64,000 nucleotides of DNA from Adiantum capillus-veneris (lineage: Eukaryota > Streptophyta > Polypodiopsida > Polypodiales > Pteridaceae), in assembly GCA_014529385.2 (NCBI GenBank), contig CM043950.1, positions 72,206,435-72,270,434 of the forward strand, written 5' to 3'. Both the position numbers and the translations under genes were made by a program. Position 1 is the stretch's first letter, and the number at the start of each line of letters is the position of its first letter. The notes below the pieces were generated by a model, which was not told where the DNA came from, ran no database searches, and saw only the letters and a program-made list of their open reading frames with translations. Shown in pieces: positions 10,771-23,560 of this stretch.

Positions 10771-13215
10771 ATGAGATCAAAATCTAAAATCACTATTGTG
10801 TATGTTTCTCCATTGTCAATAAATTGAGGTTTGGCTCTTCAAAGGTGTGATTCGGTGTTCAAATCTTCGTCCTTCCACTTGTGCAATGCAGTTTAATGGT
10901 TTATATATGACTTGTGTCTTCTAAGTTCTATCATTTGAGCTTGTTTGAGAAAGTGTTCAATGTGTTTTTATTGTCAAATTTGTGTCCATTGTAAGACGGT
11001 ATGGTGGTGAGAGGTCTCTTACACCCTAAGACAATGTGTATGTGTGTTGGCAATGTTTAACATTTACTTGCTTTGGGCTAGTTTTGTACAAGCTCTATGA
11101 TAGTGTTATGACGAACCTTCTCCATTTGCAAGTCACAAACAAGGTATTGTGCAAGCTCCATTTCTCTCTCTGTTTCCTTTTCTCTAGCTCTCTCTTGCTC
11201 CATTTGGTGTGTGTCTTGGTGTGGGATTGCTTGTGTGGTTTTGTTGCACCTCTTCTTGGTTGTGACAAAATATCTTTTACGTCCTAGTTCACATCCCATA
11301 ACTAGGTGGTGTCTCTTCACTTGTTTGGTTGTGGGTTTGTTGTTGTTTTTCTTAGCAATGGTTGCCCCAGTCCCAATTGAGAAGCACGGGATTGAAGGGT
11401 GTTTAGAGGTCGCCTCTCTTGTTGCCCTTCTGGACTACCTCAATATGTGCCTCATCTTGGGTACCACATGTGTGAGCTTTGCAAACATAGCTTGGTAGTC
11501 GTATTTAATGAGCACAATATGTTAATTTAAAAATAAATTCTTTGGATTAAAAGTTAGAGGGGTATAGTGGTGTGTCTATTGTACCAACTTGATCCTCTTC
11601 CTTCATGTTTATCTCAAGAAAATTCAAGTCAATTTGGACAAGATGTTACATGGTTTGCCCAAGGATAGTGGCTGCATTCACGCTGAGAAACAATATGCTA
11701 CATTTGAAACTGCATGGATGGTGGAGATACCCAAATGATATGGGTTACTATCTGAAGCTTAAGCATGCTAGATTTGCTACTACATATGTGAACTAATGTC
11801 GATACTCATTCACAAATGCCAATTACATGTACATAGTAGAGTTTTTGATGGAGAGAAAATGGAGGCATTCTTTTCCTTGTTGACTTCTCAAGCACGGAAT
11901 CAATGAGCTTCTTCTTCAAATATTCTAGTATTCCAGACCACTAGGATAAGAAATACATGTCATATCCTAATGTATTAGGGTATCATTGGTCACAATCATT
12001 CAATATTCAAGATCAATTCCAAATCCATAATCTTGCAATGTTATCATCATGAAGAACCAAATCCAATTTCATATTACTGTAAACCACATTCACAAAATAA
12101 TGATGGTAGCAGTGGTTTCCAACCACCAAAATGTGCCTAAACTATCAAATTGAAACCAATATGAAATGCTTCCTAAACCTACTAATCTCTATTAAGTTGC
12201 CGCATCTACATAAAATTTTATGTTGCTTAAACCAGTGAAGGTGCACTAGGATGGACATATGCACAATGCCTAAACTAGCAAATTTGGGTGCATGTGGCCA
12301 AGGGATTAAGTAAGGAATAAGATGTATACACAAAATTTAAGTAGGTTTGAGTAATTAAATAGTTACAAGACTATTTCCGATCATGCTAAATCACTTTAGC
12401 TCATGTGAGCAGTTTTATAACTCAGTCATAAATCTCATCACTAGTAATTCCATTATTACCATATATGTGGTAGCGATACGTGTGAACACACTTAGGAACA
12501 CTGGGGAACTTTTTTCCTCACTAGAAGGTTTGACTCACCTCAAAATACTCGCCTCAAAATCTTGCTTTACTCGGAGTTGCACAAAACCCCCAAATGGGAT
12601 AAATCAAAACTGAGCCCCAACGAAGCCACAAAGAGCCAAAAAGGATTGATCCAAACGCCCCAATGATGCTAAAAAGGGGCTGATGCATGGCCCCAAATAC
12701 CCTACACAAAAGGTTGATAGTGGATATAAAAATAGCCCAAAATAGGACTGATGAGAGCCTGAGAGGGCTGATTCAATAGGGCTTGCTCGCTAAAGTCAAC
12801 AAGAAGCCCCAAGATGGAGCATAAAAACTTGTTGCAACTAGGCCACAAGAGACAAAGTCTCATTAGTCAGTTTATGGGGGACATGTTAGGTTGTTGCATT
12901 GATGAATCAGCCTACGTAGACTAGAAACGGTAGGGCAATGATGCTCTACATTTTAGCAAATGTTATGCAAGGGCCTCACTGCAGATGTAATTAGCAATGT
13001 TTGGAACTAGAAGGGTGTGACATAATGCAACAACATGATATGGCCAAGAACAAAAATCCTATGGGATTTCTTATCAAGATGTTATCTTCCATGTACAGAC
13101 ATGTTACGTCCTTATAATTAAAAAAATCATTAAAAAATGTGACTATAATTTCTTTGGTAATTAGCATCAAACTATATATAACTCTGTATTCTAACTTCCT
13201 ACATTTGACCATTTT
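10771..13215. other. Unassigned spacer
   Basis: No domain-bearing frame is seen on either strand. The longest frames, around 11036-11498, are hydrophobic translations of T-rich DNA with no recognisable family. 12520-12890 is purine-rich. No gene is called. Confidence 0.4.
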
Positions 13216-13313
13216 CTAGTTTGCAAGAAGCTCTTCAACATCTACAAAGAAACTTAACATTTTACTAGTTTGCAAGAAGCTCTTCAACATCTATAAAGCA
13301 TCTTAACATTTGA
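13216..13313. repeat. Tandem duplication, period 49 bp, two copies
   Basis: 'ctagtttgcaagaagctctt' begins at 13216 and again at 13265, with the rest of each unit nearly identical. Confidence 0.9.
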
Positions 13314-13929
13314 CTATAACACAAGGTATGTCATATTTAACAATATTTAAAAGACCTATAAAAAAATAATTTAATATTAATGTTTTGATAACCACAATTA
13401 GGTCAAAGAGAATTTATTTCCAAATTAGAATATTAGTCCATGCTCAAAAGAAATAATATACAGATTATTTAAGTATAATAAAATCGTGAGATCACCAAAT
13501 AGACAAAATAATAATAAACATTATGTAATTGAAGATGAAAACAAATAAACTATTACCTACAAACAAAGCATATAGAATAAAACAAAAAGAAAAACATAGT
13601 AAGAGGATAAGACATCTACGTCAAAAAACAAACTTACTTTCAACTTTTGACATTCATAATTAAGATTTTGATTCATGGATAAATATTTGTTCTAATTCGA
13701 CCAAATCATATAAATATTGTTCAAATTGTGGAAACTTAGTTTTTGAGTATGAAAGCCAAAACAGAAAATATATAGAAAAATAAAATACCTATTTACGAGG
13801 ATATATTATCTAACATCATTTCAAAATAACAAACAAGACGATATAGAAATTTATAATTACTCCAAATGTTTTCAAAACAACGTTAGAGGAAAATATTGGG
13901 TAGCTTATGACCTGGCTTATAAAAAGAAA
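13314..13929. other. AT-rich flank of the Helentron remnant
   Basis: Strongly AT-rich, in keeping with the following coding remnant and unlike the CT-rich spacer before it. It may be the left part of the same transposon. No terminus was recognised. Confidence 0.35.
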
Positions 13930-16270
13930 TTGACAATGAATGTACATGAAGTACAAATTCTATCTACTTTAGATATCTCTTTCATTATCAATAAAAAGAT
14001 AACATCTATAGCCATAGGTAATATAGAACAAAGATCATTACTAGATAATATTCTAATTTTATACCAAAATAGTAATAATTTATTAAATGTTCTAACCAAA
14101 AACTCATTGGATATAAACACGCTATTGCTCTTTTTAGTAAAAAATAATCCATTAGTAAAAAAATTGTATACTATACATGAACAACCACAAAAAGCCTTAG
14201 CAATTCCTATAATTCCTTCTAATGCAGTTATTACTTCAATAAATAAACTTGCATCATATGCTTCTCATGACTTAATAATAGTAGCACACAATACAAATTA
14301 TTTAGGTATCTTAGATCAAATAAATAATACACAACTAAAACCACAATACAAAATAAGTAAGTTATCTCATGATGGGGTTATGTATGAAAGATTAAATAAC
14401 ACAAAAATCATTAACTTATATGAAATTTTAAACGGAGTATCTAATTTAGAAGATATTACAATCCATATTTCCATTTCTATTTCCATTAGGATATGGAGCT
14501 CATGATGGAGCTTTAAAATTTCACACATATCTGAAAATGAGAATAGGCTCATTCTTCTCGATATTCACTTTATACAAGCCATACTTATTGATGATGTACC
14601 AATTACGTCAATCTTTGATAATAGCAAAGTCAACAAATTTGACAATGCTACAATCAGATATAGATAAATTCAAACGTAAAAATCCACATGCATTTGATCT
14701 AGATATCATACATTATATCATAAAACACAATATCTCTTATTCAATTCCAGGCTCTCCATCATGGTATCGTAATATTTTAAAAGATTTATTATGCATGGTA
14801 GAGTCATTTGTTATACCTAGCTTCTTCTTAACCCTAACACGTGATGAAGTATCCTCTAGTAGATGAATAGAAGTAGAAGATTTAGAAAACATTATAAAAA
14901 AGATAGATTTAAAACTCTATTGGACAGATTGTCCTGCCGAGTGCATGATGATTTTCACAAACAATTACATACATTTTTAAATAAATACATATTTAGTCCT
15001 AATCAATTATCAAGTAGCCTCAATCACTACCTAATATGATATAAGATACAAAATAGAGGTTCACCATATGCACGTATAATGCTATGGGTAGATTCAAATG
15101 ATATGGATCAAATATCTTTAGAAATAGATAGCCATATGTCTTATTTACATACAATAGATAAATTTGATCCAACATCAATTGAATGTAAATTACATAACTT
15201 AGTTATTTTTAAAAAAAGTTACCTGTAGAGAATCTTATAGAATATAATTACAAAATAAAAAATATAATGTAAATATGGATTTCCATACAATATCCAAAGT
15301 GATTCTAGCCCAATTATTCATGAGCAAACTCAACAATGGCTTTATTATAGACCAACATTAGAACACAAAAATATAGTCCTTATCAGGTAGGAGTATTATT
15401 GTTATCGCAAGCCCATTTAAATATTCAAAAAGTAACCAATACAGGATTATCATCTTCCTTACTAAAATATGCAATGAAACCAGAACCTACAGAAAAAATA
15501 GATATCAACTTAGAAACAACAAAAAATTTGGGATTGAATAATATTGATGATACTAAACTCAAATTAATATCCTCTTATATATTAACAAAATTGATATTAG
15601 CAACCGAAGCAGCCATGATGTGTCTAGAGATACCAATCATTAAAAAATCACAAAAGATAAATTATATAGATTGTTCACCTCCTAAAAAAAGGCAAAAATA
15701 TATACAATTTTTTTGACCTCTATATATACCACATCCAATTGATCTTTATACAGAAAGACCATTAGAATTGGAGAGCTTAACATATTATACATACTTTAGA
15801 ATCAAAAAAATACTCAAGCATACAACAAAGAAGATATGTAAAATGCATGATTCATTTGGATATGAAATAGACGACTATAAACAATTAGTAAGATTTATTG
15901 AATTTCACCCTGTGTATCAAATGGAAGTTTTTGTTTTTTACTATTCTACTAAAACATATACATTTTCATAACAAAAAAGAATTAATCTCAATTAACAACA
16001 TAGCAAAATCTTACTTTTTAGAATGTCAAATACAACAAATAATAAAGAATGAAGAAAACATAGAGAATCTAGTTGGAAATTATTCTCAATTACATCTATC
16101 AATCGATGAATCTAGACATTAAATTACAAATCAAATACTTCAAATGCATCGCATACATAATTTAGAAGAACATTTAACATCAAATAATTTTATAGAAGAA
16201 CATACCAATATCAAAACTCCAAGAGAGAATCAATATGATCCAATAATACATTTAGAAGAGCTTAAACACA
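13930..16270 (+). pseudogene. Helitron/Helentron-type Rep protein remnant
   Basis: Across several frames the translation matches the N-terminal and Rep portion of Helitron2/Helentron proteins in order. First comes IPGSPSWYRNILKDLLCMVE with FFLTLTRDE (about 14746-14850). Then a CPAECMMIF segment (14930), RGSPYARIMLW (15055-15090), QAHLNIQKVTNTGLSSSLL with YAMKPEPT (15405-15500), TEAAMMCLEIPIIKKSQ (15605-15655) and RPLELESLTYYTYF (15755-15800). The conserved HUH motif, normally RGSPHxHxLLW, has lost both histidines (now Y and R). Stops and shifts occur near 14500, 14864, 14970, 15036, 15226 and 15714. The helicase half is absent; the frame is cut by repeat D copy 3 at 16278. Composition is far more AT-rich than neighbouring elements. 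Family call is by motif recognition; the Helentron subtype is less sure. Confidence 0.6.
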
Positions 16271-16277
16271 TAGAAAT

Positions 16278-16652
16278 GCGTCACGACAAAGTCCCTATAG
16301 ATGTTGGTCAAATCCATTTATAAAACCATTTTGAGCACATAGTATTAGAAACAATTTCAGTGGCAAGAAATTATCGGATACCTAGTCAATAAACTTAAAC
16401 AACTTTAACGGATGGTTATTTACACATGCAACAAAGCTATGTTCTTTTAATGAACTACTTGATTTGGTACGTAGATGTGATGGATTTTCACATTCTATTA
16501 TGATCCAAATATGTTAGCACAATTTTCACATGGAAAGTATCTAGTTCTTTTTTCATGAGCCGTGAGCATAACATTAGCCATTAGCATTGTCAAGTATAGT
16601 TATGGATATGCAAGTTTGGATTTTTTTTTACTAAATGCATGCACACTAGGTG
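16278..16652 (+). repeat. Dispersed repeat family D, copy 3 (fragment)
   Basis: Matches 32664-33090 of copy 2, from 'gtcacgacaaagtccct' to 'ctaaatgcatgcacactagg', with several internal gaps. It sits exactly between the end of the Helentron Rep remnant and the start of a reverse-strand copia gag, so both neighbours are truncated at its edges. Confidence 0.75.
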
Positions 16653-17523
16653 TTTTTTTGTTGCCTTATGTTTGGACAATTATGCTCAAATTGACCATGT
16701 CTTCCACCATCCCAACATACTACATTTTTGTGTTGACCTGCATTATTGCACTGTGCATTTTCCATGACCTCTTGGACTTTCCTTGTCTCAAAGTTTTCCT
16801 TGACCACCTGTGCTCTGACCTTGATTGTTATTGTGATTTTGTGGTTCGTGGTCGCCTCTTCCCCGGCCTCGTCCACAACCTACACCTCTATCTCTTCCTT
16901 TGTTGTTGAAAGTAGCCTGTTCGAAATTGTTTCCACCCTGCATAAAAGAGTCTTTCTCAAGTCCTTCTCTTCCACAATCAATAAAGACAACAAATCTGTA
17001 AATGAGGGAATTGTCTTTTGAAGATGAATACCAATCTTAAACTGTTTGTATTGTGGACCCAAACCTCATATACATACTTCCAATTAATCATCGTAACACC
17101 AATCTGTGCAAGCAACTCACATATGTTCTTTATCTTCAACGAATAGTCATTGATGGACAAGCTTTTCTTCTGCACAATATCCAGCTTAGTCTTCAAGTGC
17201 AACTTTATTTCCTTTGTGTGTTAGTCACATCCAATGACAATCAAGAGTCCTAAGGGGGATGATCATCTAGTGTGATGCACACTCACAGAAAGCCAATACA
17301 TGACCTTTTGAGCTCCTTGGTTCCAATCTTTAAACATCTTTATCTGCCTTACAATTACACCTTCGTGTGGTAACAATGGTGCTATCTCATGCTCTCCATC
17401 AACGTAGTCCCAATAACCTTTACCCATAACAAAATTGGTCATTCTGAACTTCCAAGCATGGAATTTTTTCTTGTCAAGCTTCTCATTAAAAATCCGTTTA
17501 AGCCCATCATTGCTAGAAAACAT
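16650..17523 (-). pseudogene. Ty1/copia gag (UBN2-like) remnant, reverse strand
   Basis: From 17523 leftward: LDKKKFHAWKFRMTNFVMGK, then WDYVDG, is the N-terminal gag signature of copia elements. At 17202-17100 comes LSINDYSLKIKNICELLAQI, the central gag helix region. At 16690-16650 a degenerate zinc knuckle reads CWDGGRHGQFEHNC, with the second Cys replaced. Segments lie in different frames, so several shifts exist. Protease, integrase and RT are missing because repeat D copy 3 replaces everything past the knuckle. The element's primer-binding site is likely at 18074-18086. Confidence 0.65.
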
Positions 17524-18469
17524 CTTTCCAACCCTTCACCAAGTCTCTAAGCAGCCTACTAAAGATAGTCAACTACCACCTGTAACTACAATGTACGTAC
17601 ATACACCTATTTCACATTGCTAAACAGTATCTGTAAACCCCGCATTCAAACCAAAGCTTTTTTTGCACCTCTAAAATGCATTCAGCCAAAACTTGAACTT
17701 TAGCATTTTTGCATATGAATGCACTCTAACTCCAAAACGTTCAAAATGTGCCCAAAACGGGAATTCGATCACACGGTGGTAGTTTAAAGGACACATAAAA
17801 CCCTAAGATGCACAATCTAAAAAAAAATCACCTCAATTGGAGATAGTTTAATGACAGCTCTCAAATTTCCACATACCCAAATTCTATTTTTGACCACCTT
17901 CAAGGTGGGTCGTGCATCGTTACAAGTCGAGTGTTGTAAATAGATAGTCATACACATGTCAAACTTCTTGGGCAAGATGAGAGTACCCACACTTCCCACT
18001 TTTGTTATTTAAATTCTAAAAATACCAAACACATTCCCTAGGGCCAAAAGAAGCCACTTGGAACCACAGCTAAGGCTTTGACACCATTCCCAGGTGTGTA
18101 CATGTGTCCGACTATCGACACACAACATGACTATTTGCCATATATACATTGTCCACCATACTTGAAACCCAATATTACACTAGAAAAACTTACAAATGCA
18201 TGAAAACACTTCTTTACGTACACATGTCCATGCATATACACACTATGTATAGGCCAAAAGTTGTTTATTAATGTTTTATAGTTCTATCCTAATTTTTCTT
18301 GCCAAATGGGGATTAGGCCTTAGCCTCTTTATACAGGTGGATGCAAAAAAATAGATGAGTCATACCACATTCAAATTATTCACCTTAGTGATTTTCATGA
18401 ATGATAGCATATTGTTGATGTCCACCAAGGTTTTTGATAATAGCATATAGAATTTCTCTTTCCTCTTGC
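17524..18469. other. Leader and LTR-side sequence of the reverse-strand copia remnant
   Basis: Between the gag start at 17523 and the primer-binding site at 18074-18086 lies about 550 bases of leader without ORFs. Sequence from 18087 onward would be its LTR, but no matching second LTR exists in the window, so no boundary can be given. Confidence 0.35.
18074..18086 (-). other. Decayed copia primer-binding site
   Basis: On the reverse strand it reads TGGTGTCAAAGCC, against the canonical TGGTATCAGAGCC; the two differences are transitions. Location upstream of a reverse-strand copia gag supports the reading. Confidence 0.5.
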
Positions 18470-19270
18470 AAGGTTGAGTCCCCTAAGGTAGCGACTATCA
18501 TTTTGTCCTTCAGACTTTATGGGATGTTTGCATTGCCTTCCTTGGATTTTTTTTCTTGTTGATAGAGCTTGCTTAGGACAAGTTTTTCTACAATATCCCT
18601 ACTTGTTGAATTTAAAACATTGTGGATTGGAAGTTAGAGTTCTCGTTTCGTAAGGTGCAACTACAGGTTGAGGGTGAAAGGTTGAGCTAATTGGCCTTTG
18701 ATTCCAATTCAAGAGTCTTTCTCTCCTAGCAACATTTATTGGATCCCAGTCGTCTCCTTTTTTAGAGTTAGCCACTTCTTTAGCTAAGGGTTTGGCTATT
18801 AAGAGAGCATCTTGTAGGCCTCATCACTTCAAGGGAAATGTCTATAGGATAATTTAGACCTTGGTACAAATGGGCTACTTGAAATTTTGCATAGACATCT
18901 GATGAGAATATAGCACCTAAGAATATGTATTTTGAGTAGTACTCCTCTAAAGTAAGGTGATACTAGTGTAGGTTAATGAACTCTTTCATCTTAAGGGATT
19001 TGTGAGTAGGTGAGAGATATGATTAGTTTATAACAACCCGAATTTAATCCAAGTTCGGGTGACCTTTCCCATTCTACCTCCACTAGAGCTTAGCATCATT
19101 AGTAAGATGGAACATGCCTAACACAACTTTATTTATAATGGAAGTGCATTAGAAAAAAAGAAATCATCCTCCATCTCTTCAAGCCATACTTTCTCATCAT
19201 GTTCATTTAGTACTTTAACTTCTAAAATAGGGAAATTCAACTTGCTTAAGAAGAAGTTCCTTTCCTTGAA
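18470..19270 (-). pseudogene. Ty3/gypsy gag remnant, reverse strand
   Basis: The reverse-strand translation gives, in order, KLNFPILEVKVLNEHDEKVW with EEMEDDFFFSNALPL (about 19240-19130), HLTYTSI-type text, AKFQVAHLYQGLNYPIDI-like text (about 18900), and a nucleocapsid knuckle near 18590-18625. That knuckle still has its first and last Cys, but a Phe replaces the second Cys, a Tyr replaces the His, and there is a stop inside. This follows the usual plant gypsy gag layout. Many stops and shifts show long inactivity. No protease or RT adjoins. Confidence 0.45.
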
Positions 19271-19391
19271 GAGATCTATAGATCACATCCTATATAGCAC
19301 AAACTAATTTCCCCTTATATACTTAGCTAAGTTTTTACCCTACTTGAGACAAATTAGTCAAACAACATTGCAAACAAGAGAGAACGTAGTT

Positions 19392-19531
19392 TCATATACC
19401 CAAGTAACCTATCCCACGATCCCTTCACATTGAATCTATAAAATACTCAAGGTTTTACCAATTTCATATACACAAGTAGCCTATCCCATGATCCCTTCAC
19501 ATTGAGTTTGTAAAATATCGAGGGTTTTCTA
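19392..19531. repeat. Tandem duplication, period 70 bp, two copies
   Basis: 'tttcatata', then 'cacaagtagcctatccca' and 'gatcccttcacattga', occur in two successive diverged units starting at 19392 and 19462. Confidence 0.85.
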
Positions 19532-20268
19532 TAAGATCATGAAATACAACACCTCATGATCCACAAAAACTAGGAGATACACACATAGGTCTAATTCTAT
19601 TATGAGGATTGACTCTAGTGATCTAATCATAAACTCATTGGGGTCGTGAGACTTTTTGCCTTCAACCACGATTAGGGATTTCATTGATAGAAACATGAAC
19701 ATGCTAATACATTAAATGATCACTTTGCAAAACATTTGATTATGCTAATGCTCACATGCCCTTCCTATTAACCTGCAACTAACCACCCAACCCAATACCC
19801 CCACTGGGATTTTCTATATCTTGGTTGGCCCATTTGTGGGTTTTTACTATATCCAAGTGGGCCCACCGCACAAAAAAAAAGCTCAATGGGCTTTTGGTGG
19901 GTTATCAAGTCACAATTCATCGACTTAAACGTGATCACAAAAAGTATAATTATGTGAATATGATAATAACACATGGTTAAATCCCTAACTAGATAGTTTC
20001 ATTAGTCCTTGTTGTACTAATATAGAAGTCGATAGAAAAAAATTCAACTCTTCAACCCAACAAAGCTTCTTCAATTTATTAGCCATGCATCCTAGTCAAT
20101 TTGCGTCAATGTAGTAGATGCTACTAGAGATGATATCCAATCAATCTTTCATACTCTTTGAATCCTCAAGGTAGGTGGTACAAACAACTTATCAAGAATT
20201 TTCTTCACTGTTTTTCAGAAAACATATTTTCATTGAACAACAAGTAGCCTCCATCAAGCATGATAATC
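19532..20268. other. Unassigned spacer
   Basis: No coding signal is recognised. The 20000-20268 part may be decayed upstream integrase sequence of the next feature, but nothing can be aligned by eye. Confidence 0.35.
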
Positions 20269-20511
20269 TACACCATAGCATCCATGATGTAATGGACAAG
20301 CTAAGGGTAGCAACAAGACTATTAAGATTATTTTGACCAAGATTGTGCAAAAAGAATCTCACATCAGGGATGAGCAAATTTAGATAGCACTCCGGTCATA
20401 TAAAATAGTACATAAGATCACAATTGGAATGATACCATTCAAACACGGCTTTGGTAAGCAATATGAATATCTGCTTCCATTGGGAAAATTTGACCATAAA
20501 TCTATGTAGCC
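20269..20511 (+). pseudogene. Ty3/gypsy integrase fragment
   Basis: One frame, with three stops, reads HP-stop-CNGQAKGSNKTIK, then ILTKIVQKESHIRDEQI, a stop, and IALRSYKIVHKITIGMIPFK. This is the third catalytic region and C-terminal side of a gypsy integrase (usual YHPQxNGQAExxNK, WAYRT, and TPFxLVYG motifs). The catalytic Glu of NGQAE is now Lys. The first two catalytic Asp regions are not recognisable upstream and nothing of RNase H or LTR is adjacent, so this is an isolated scrap. Confidence 0.6.
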
Positions 20512-21703
20512 GAAAAAAATAGTATTCCTAAGCCAACTAAGTATTAAATTTCATTCCCTACTACAAGAAAACATTTCATTATCCTAGGATTACTAAAATG
20601 TGCTTTGATACCAATGTGAGGTTTCCAATTGACCAATATGAACTAGGGAGTGCCCTTGATAAGTCCCCAATCCTATTTTCATAGACTCACATAACTAGTG
20701 GACATTGCATTTTCTATATTTCTAGATTTAGGCATGAGCTACTAGTGAAGGTTGGTCTCATCTAGAGCTGCAAAAACTAGGGAAAAACCATAATCCAATA
20801 GTTGATGTTCTAATTTCTATACTCTACACATACACCATAGGGTCATGAGCCTCAATGCCATAAATCCTCAAGTAAGCTGCACAGATTATTGAGCTTCACT
20901 ATCCTCTATGGAACTACACATCTAAACATAGGTCAACCTAGAAAGTGCATACTCCCAAGTAGCTTACCTTGGTGCATTTTCATCCATAGCTTTTAGAGAC
21001 ATAGTCATCAACTTTTGGTATCAAGTCCATTGTATTTTGTTGGACCAACTTGAGCACACTCCCATCACAACAATAGTGGTGTACCCTTGGCATCATCTCA
21101 TGCCACAAGAATTTCCACCTATTATCAATGATAATAAGTAGAGAGTCTAATAAAACCATACCGAAAAGTTTGAAAATCATTCTTTCGTAGCTAGCCAGTA
21201 TGTACGAACCATTTATTTGCTAATTTACAACCAAATGTCATGTTTTGAGGGATAAATTGTATGTTTTGGTCAGTGTTTTTCTTAAGATGGATTTTGTATT
21301 GAATTTATATGGTCAAATATGTAATGTATGCATAACTTAAACGACATTGTTAATGTGTGAAATATCCATGGCAAGTATAATCCTATCAATTTCTCATGCT
21401 CCATTGGTTCCATCAAGTTGCTAGAACCAACTTCATGGCCATTCCTCACATGATTTTTAAATCTCTTACATGTTTCCCATAGCGTATGTACATGGTAGCT
21501 ACTACACTTGGACTACTTTGTTAACCACTTTTAGTTTATAAAAGTAGCCATGAGTTCTCTAAGGCTATCCCGTGGAGTGTGCACTCTTATAATTTTTGAT
21601 CATTTGTTTGACTCTTTATTTTCTCTATTTTAATGCTACCTTTAGTATAAATGCTTAATGTATAGATTGAATGAATTAAGTAGGCTCTTTAATAATTATC
21701 ATA

Positions 21704-21753
<50 letters not shown>

Positions 21754-22694
21754 TTTAGTAAAGAGCTATCTACCATAATTATCTTATAGTTAATTAAATT
21801 ATCTTTGTAGTTTTTCTATTTGGTTTGTATATAAAAAAGAGAAAATTTTACTAATAACAATTAGCAAAACTAGGGACTCTTGCTTCTTGTAATTATCTCT
21901 AGTTATTCCAATACATAATCACCATATTTAAGTTATTGATAATATTTTTTTAGCTAATTTTTTTAAATTTAAACCTAGTTTTAGCATTGTTTTAGATCAA
22001 CGTATTTGAACATAAATAGTAAATATGCTTTAATTTAGTTTTCTCCAAAAAATTTAAACTTTTTCTAAGGTTAAAATATACTTTTTATTACAAAAGTTTA
22101 ATTTTGAATGACTATTTTAGTCATTAATAAAAATTTGTTTTTCTTAGGAGAACCTACTTTTATTAAAAACCTTCCCAACATCCTAAAGGTTTGGGGAAAT
22201 TAAATAATCTCAAATTCTCACAAAAGTACTTTCGCTCTATCCTAGTAGCCGTAAAATTAGATGTATGACTAAAAATTGGATGCATGTCTCTTGATCATGC
22301 AATAGAGAGTATAATTTTTACTTTACTTTTTAAAATTAGTCTATAAGTTCAATTAACACTAGTTTAGTACCAAAATAGGACACTTAAGTGTTCTTTTTGT
22401 ACAAATTTAGATTAAATGCTACTTCCATGAGACGATGTATAAAAGAAAACCCTCTTGATATGCTTACATATGCTAGTTAGAGGGTCTTGCAAAAATATAA
22501 CCTCGCCAAGGGCCCAATGGTAAAAAGTTGATGATTGTGCCACCTTAGACCATGAGACGGATTGCGATGCCCATGAAACTGTGCAGAGGCAAAAATTTGT
22601 GTGCTTTTCCCATCCCTCCAGAGTTTTATGGCCATCCACTCCTGTCTCATCGGTCTTGGGTGGCACAATTGTCAACTTTTTTGCTTTGGATTAA
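20512..22694. other. Unassigned AT-rich spacer
   Basis: AT-rich, with the (AT)n tract at 21707-21749 and long A/T runs at 21760-22340. No gene or element terminus was found. A near-CACTA word at 20570 was considered and rejected. Confidence 0.4.
21707..21749. repeat. (AT)n microsatellite
   Basis: About 21 AT units, self-complementary. Confidence 0.95.
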
Positions 22695-23560
22695 TAAACT
22701 GCATAATCTAGAACACAACTACTATAATCATAATGACACATTTTGCAAAGGTAAAAGTGCATAAAGCAAAACATTGTAATTACACTCATAAGGAGACATC
22801 AAACAAGGATTTATTACCATTGAGGATGGTACAAAGTTGTGGTACAAGTGAACACCCAAAACTATAACGAGATGACTATAATCATAAAAACAAAGTTTAC
22901 AAAAGTTTGGTACAAATGGACTATAATAAGTAAACATTGCAATAACGGTCAACAAGACACATCATAAAAAGGTTTAAGTGAACCGCAAAAATAAAACATG
23001 GCAACTACAATTACAAGGACATATCATAAAAAGGACAAAAATGAAAACATGGCAACTCAAATAAGATGACTATAATCATAAACACCATTGAGGGCAAAGT
23101 TTTGGTACAAATCGACATCGTACAAATGTGTGGTACTTGTGAAATGAAAACACTAGAACATGGAAACTACAATAATAATGACACATTTTGCAAAGGTAAA
23201 ATTGCAAAGCAAAACATTGTAATTACACTCATAAAGAGACATCCAACGAGAATGTGTTACCATTGAATTGCAAGACCGGGAACATGTATTTTCTACAATC
23301 ATAAGGACAAGTTGTACAAAGCTGTGGTACAAGTGAACACCCAACACTATAACGAGATGTATTTAATCATAAAGACAAAGTCTACAAAGGTTTGGTACAA
23401 ATGGACTGCAGTAAGTATACATGGCATTTACATTCAATGAGAAACATTGTAAAAAGGTTTGATACAAGTGCAAAGTTTTGGTATAGATTGATATCATACA
23501 AAAGTGTGGTACAATTGAACTGCAAACACTTGAACATGGCAACTAAATCATAAAGACACA
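22695..23560. repeat. Degenerate tandem array of about 445-485 bp units
   Basis: 'taatgacacattttgcaaag' occurs at 22731 and 23176. 'ggtacaagtgaacaccca' with 'actataacgagatg' follows at about 22841 and 23326. A 'gcaaagttttggta' block followed by 'gtgtggtac' occurs near 23095 and again near 23478. This makes about two full units and a third partial. Short words (ggtacaa, acatggcaact, atcataa) recur inside units, so there is a lower-order periodicity as well. No reading frame. It lies just beyond the 3' side of the dead multi-exon gene at 24050-25665 and could be the sub-terminal array of the same element. Confidence 0.7.

Noticed and set aside
11036-11498. Hydrophobic frames that might be membrane proteins
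   Set aside because: T-rich DNA gives Leu/Phe/Val-rich translations in several frames; no family, start context or repeat partner supports a gene.
20568-20584. CTACTACAAGAAAA-like word, similar to a common plant CACTA/MITE end
   Set aside because: The first base of CACTA is wrong, and there is no inverted partner or target duplication nearby.
22695-23560. Regularly spaced repeats considered as a CRISPR-like or satellite array
   Set aside because: Units are hundreds of bases long and diverged, spacers are not unique, and the setting is a plant nuclear genome.
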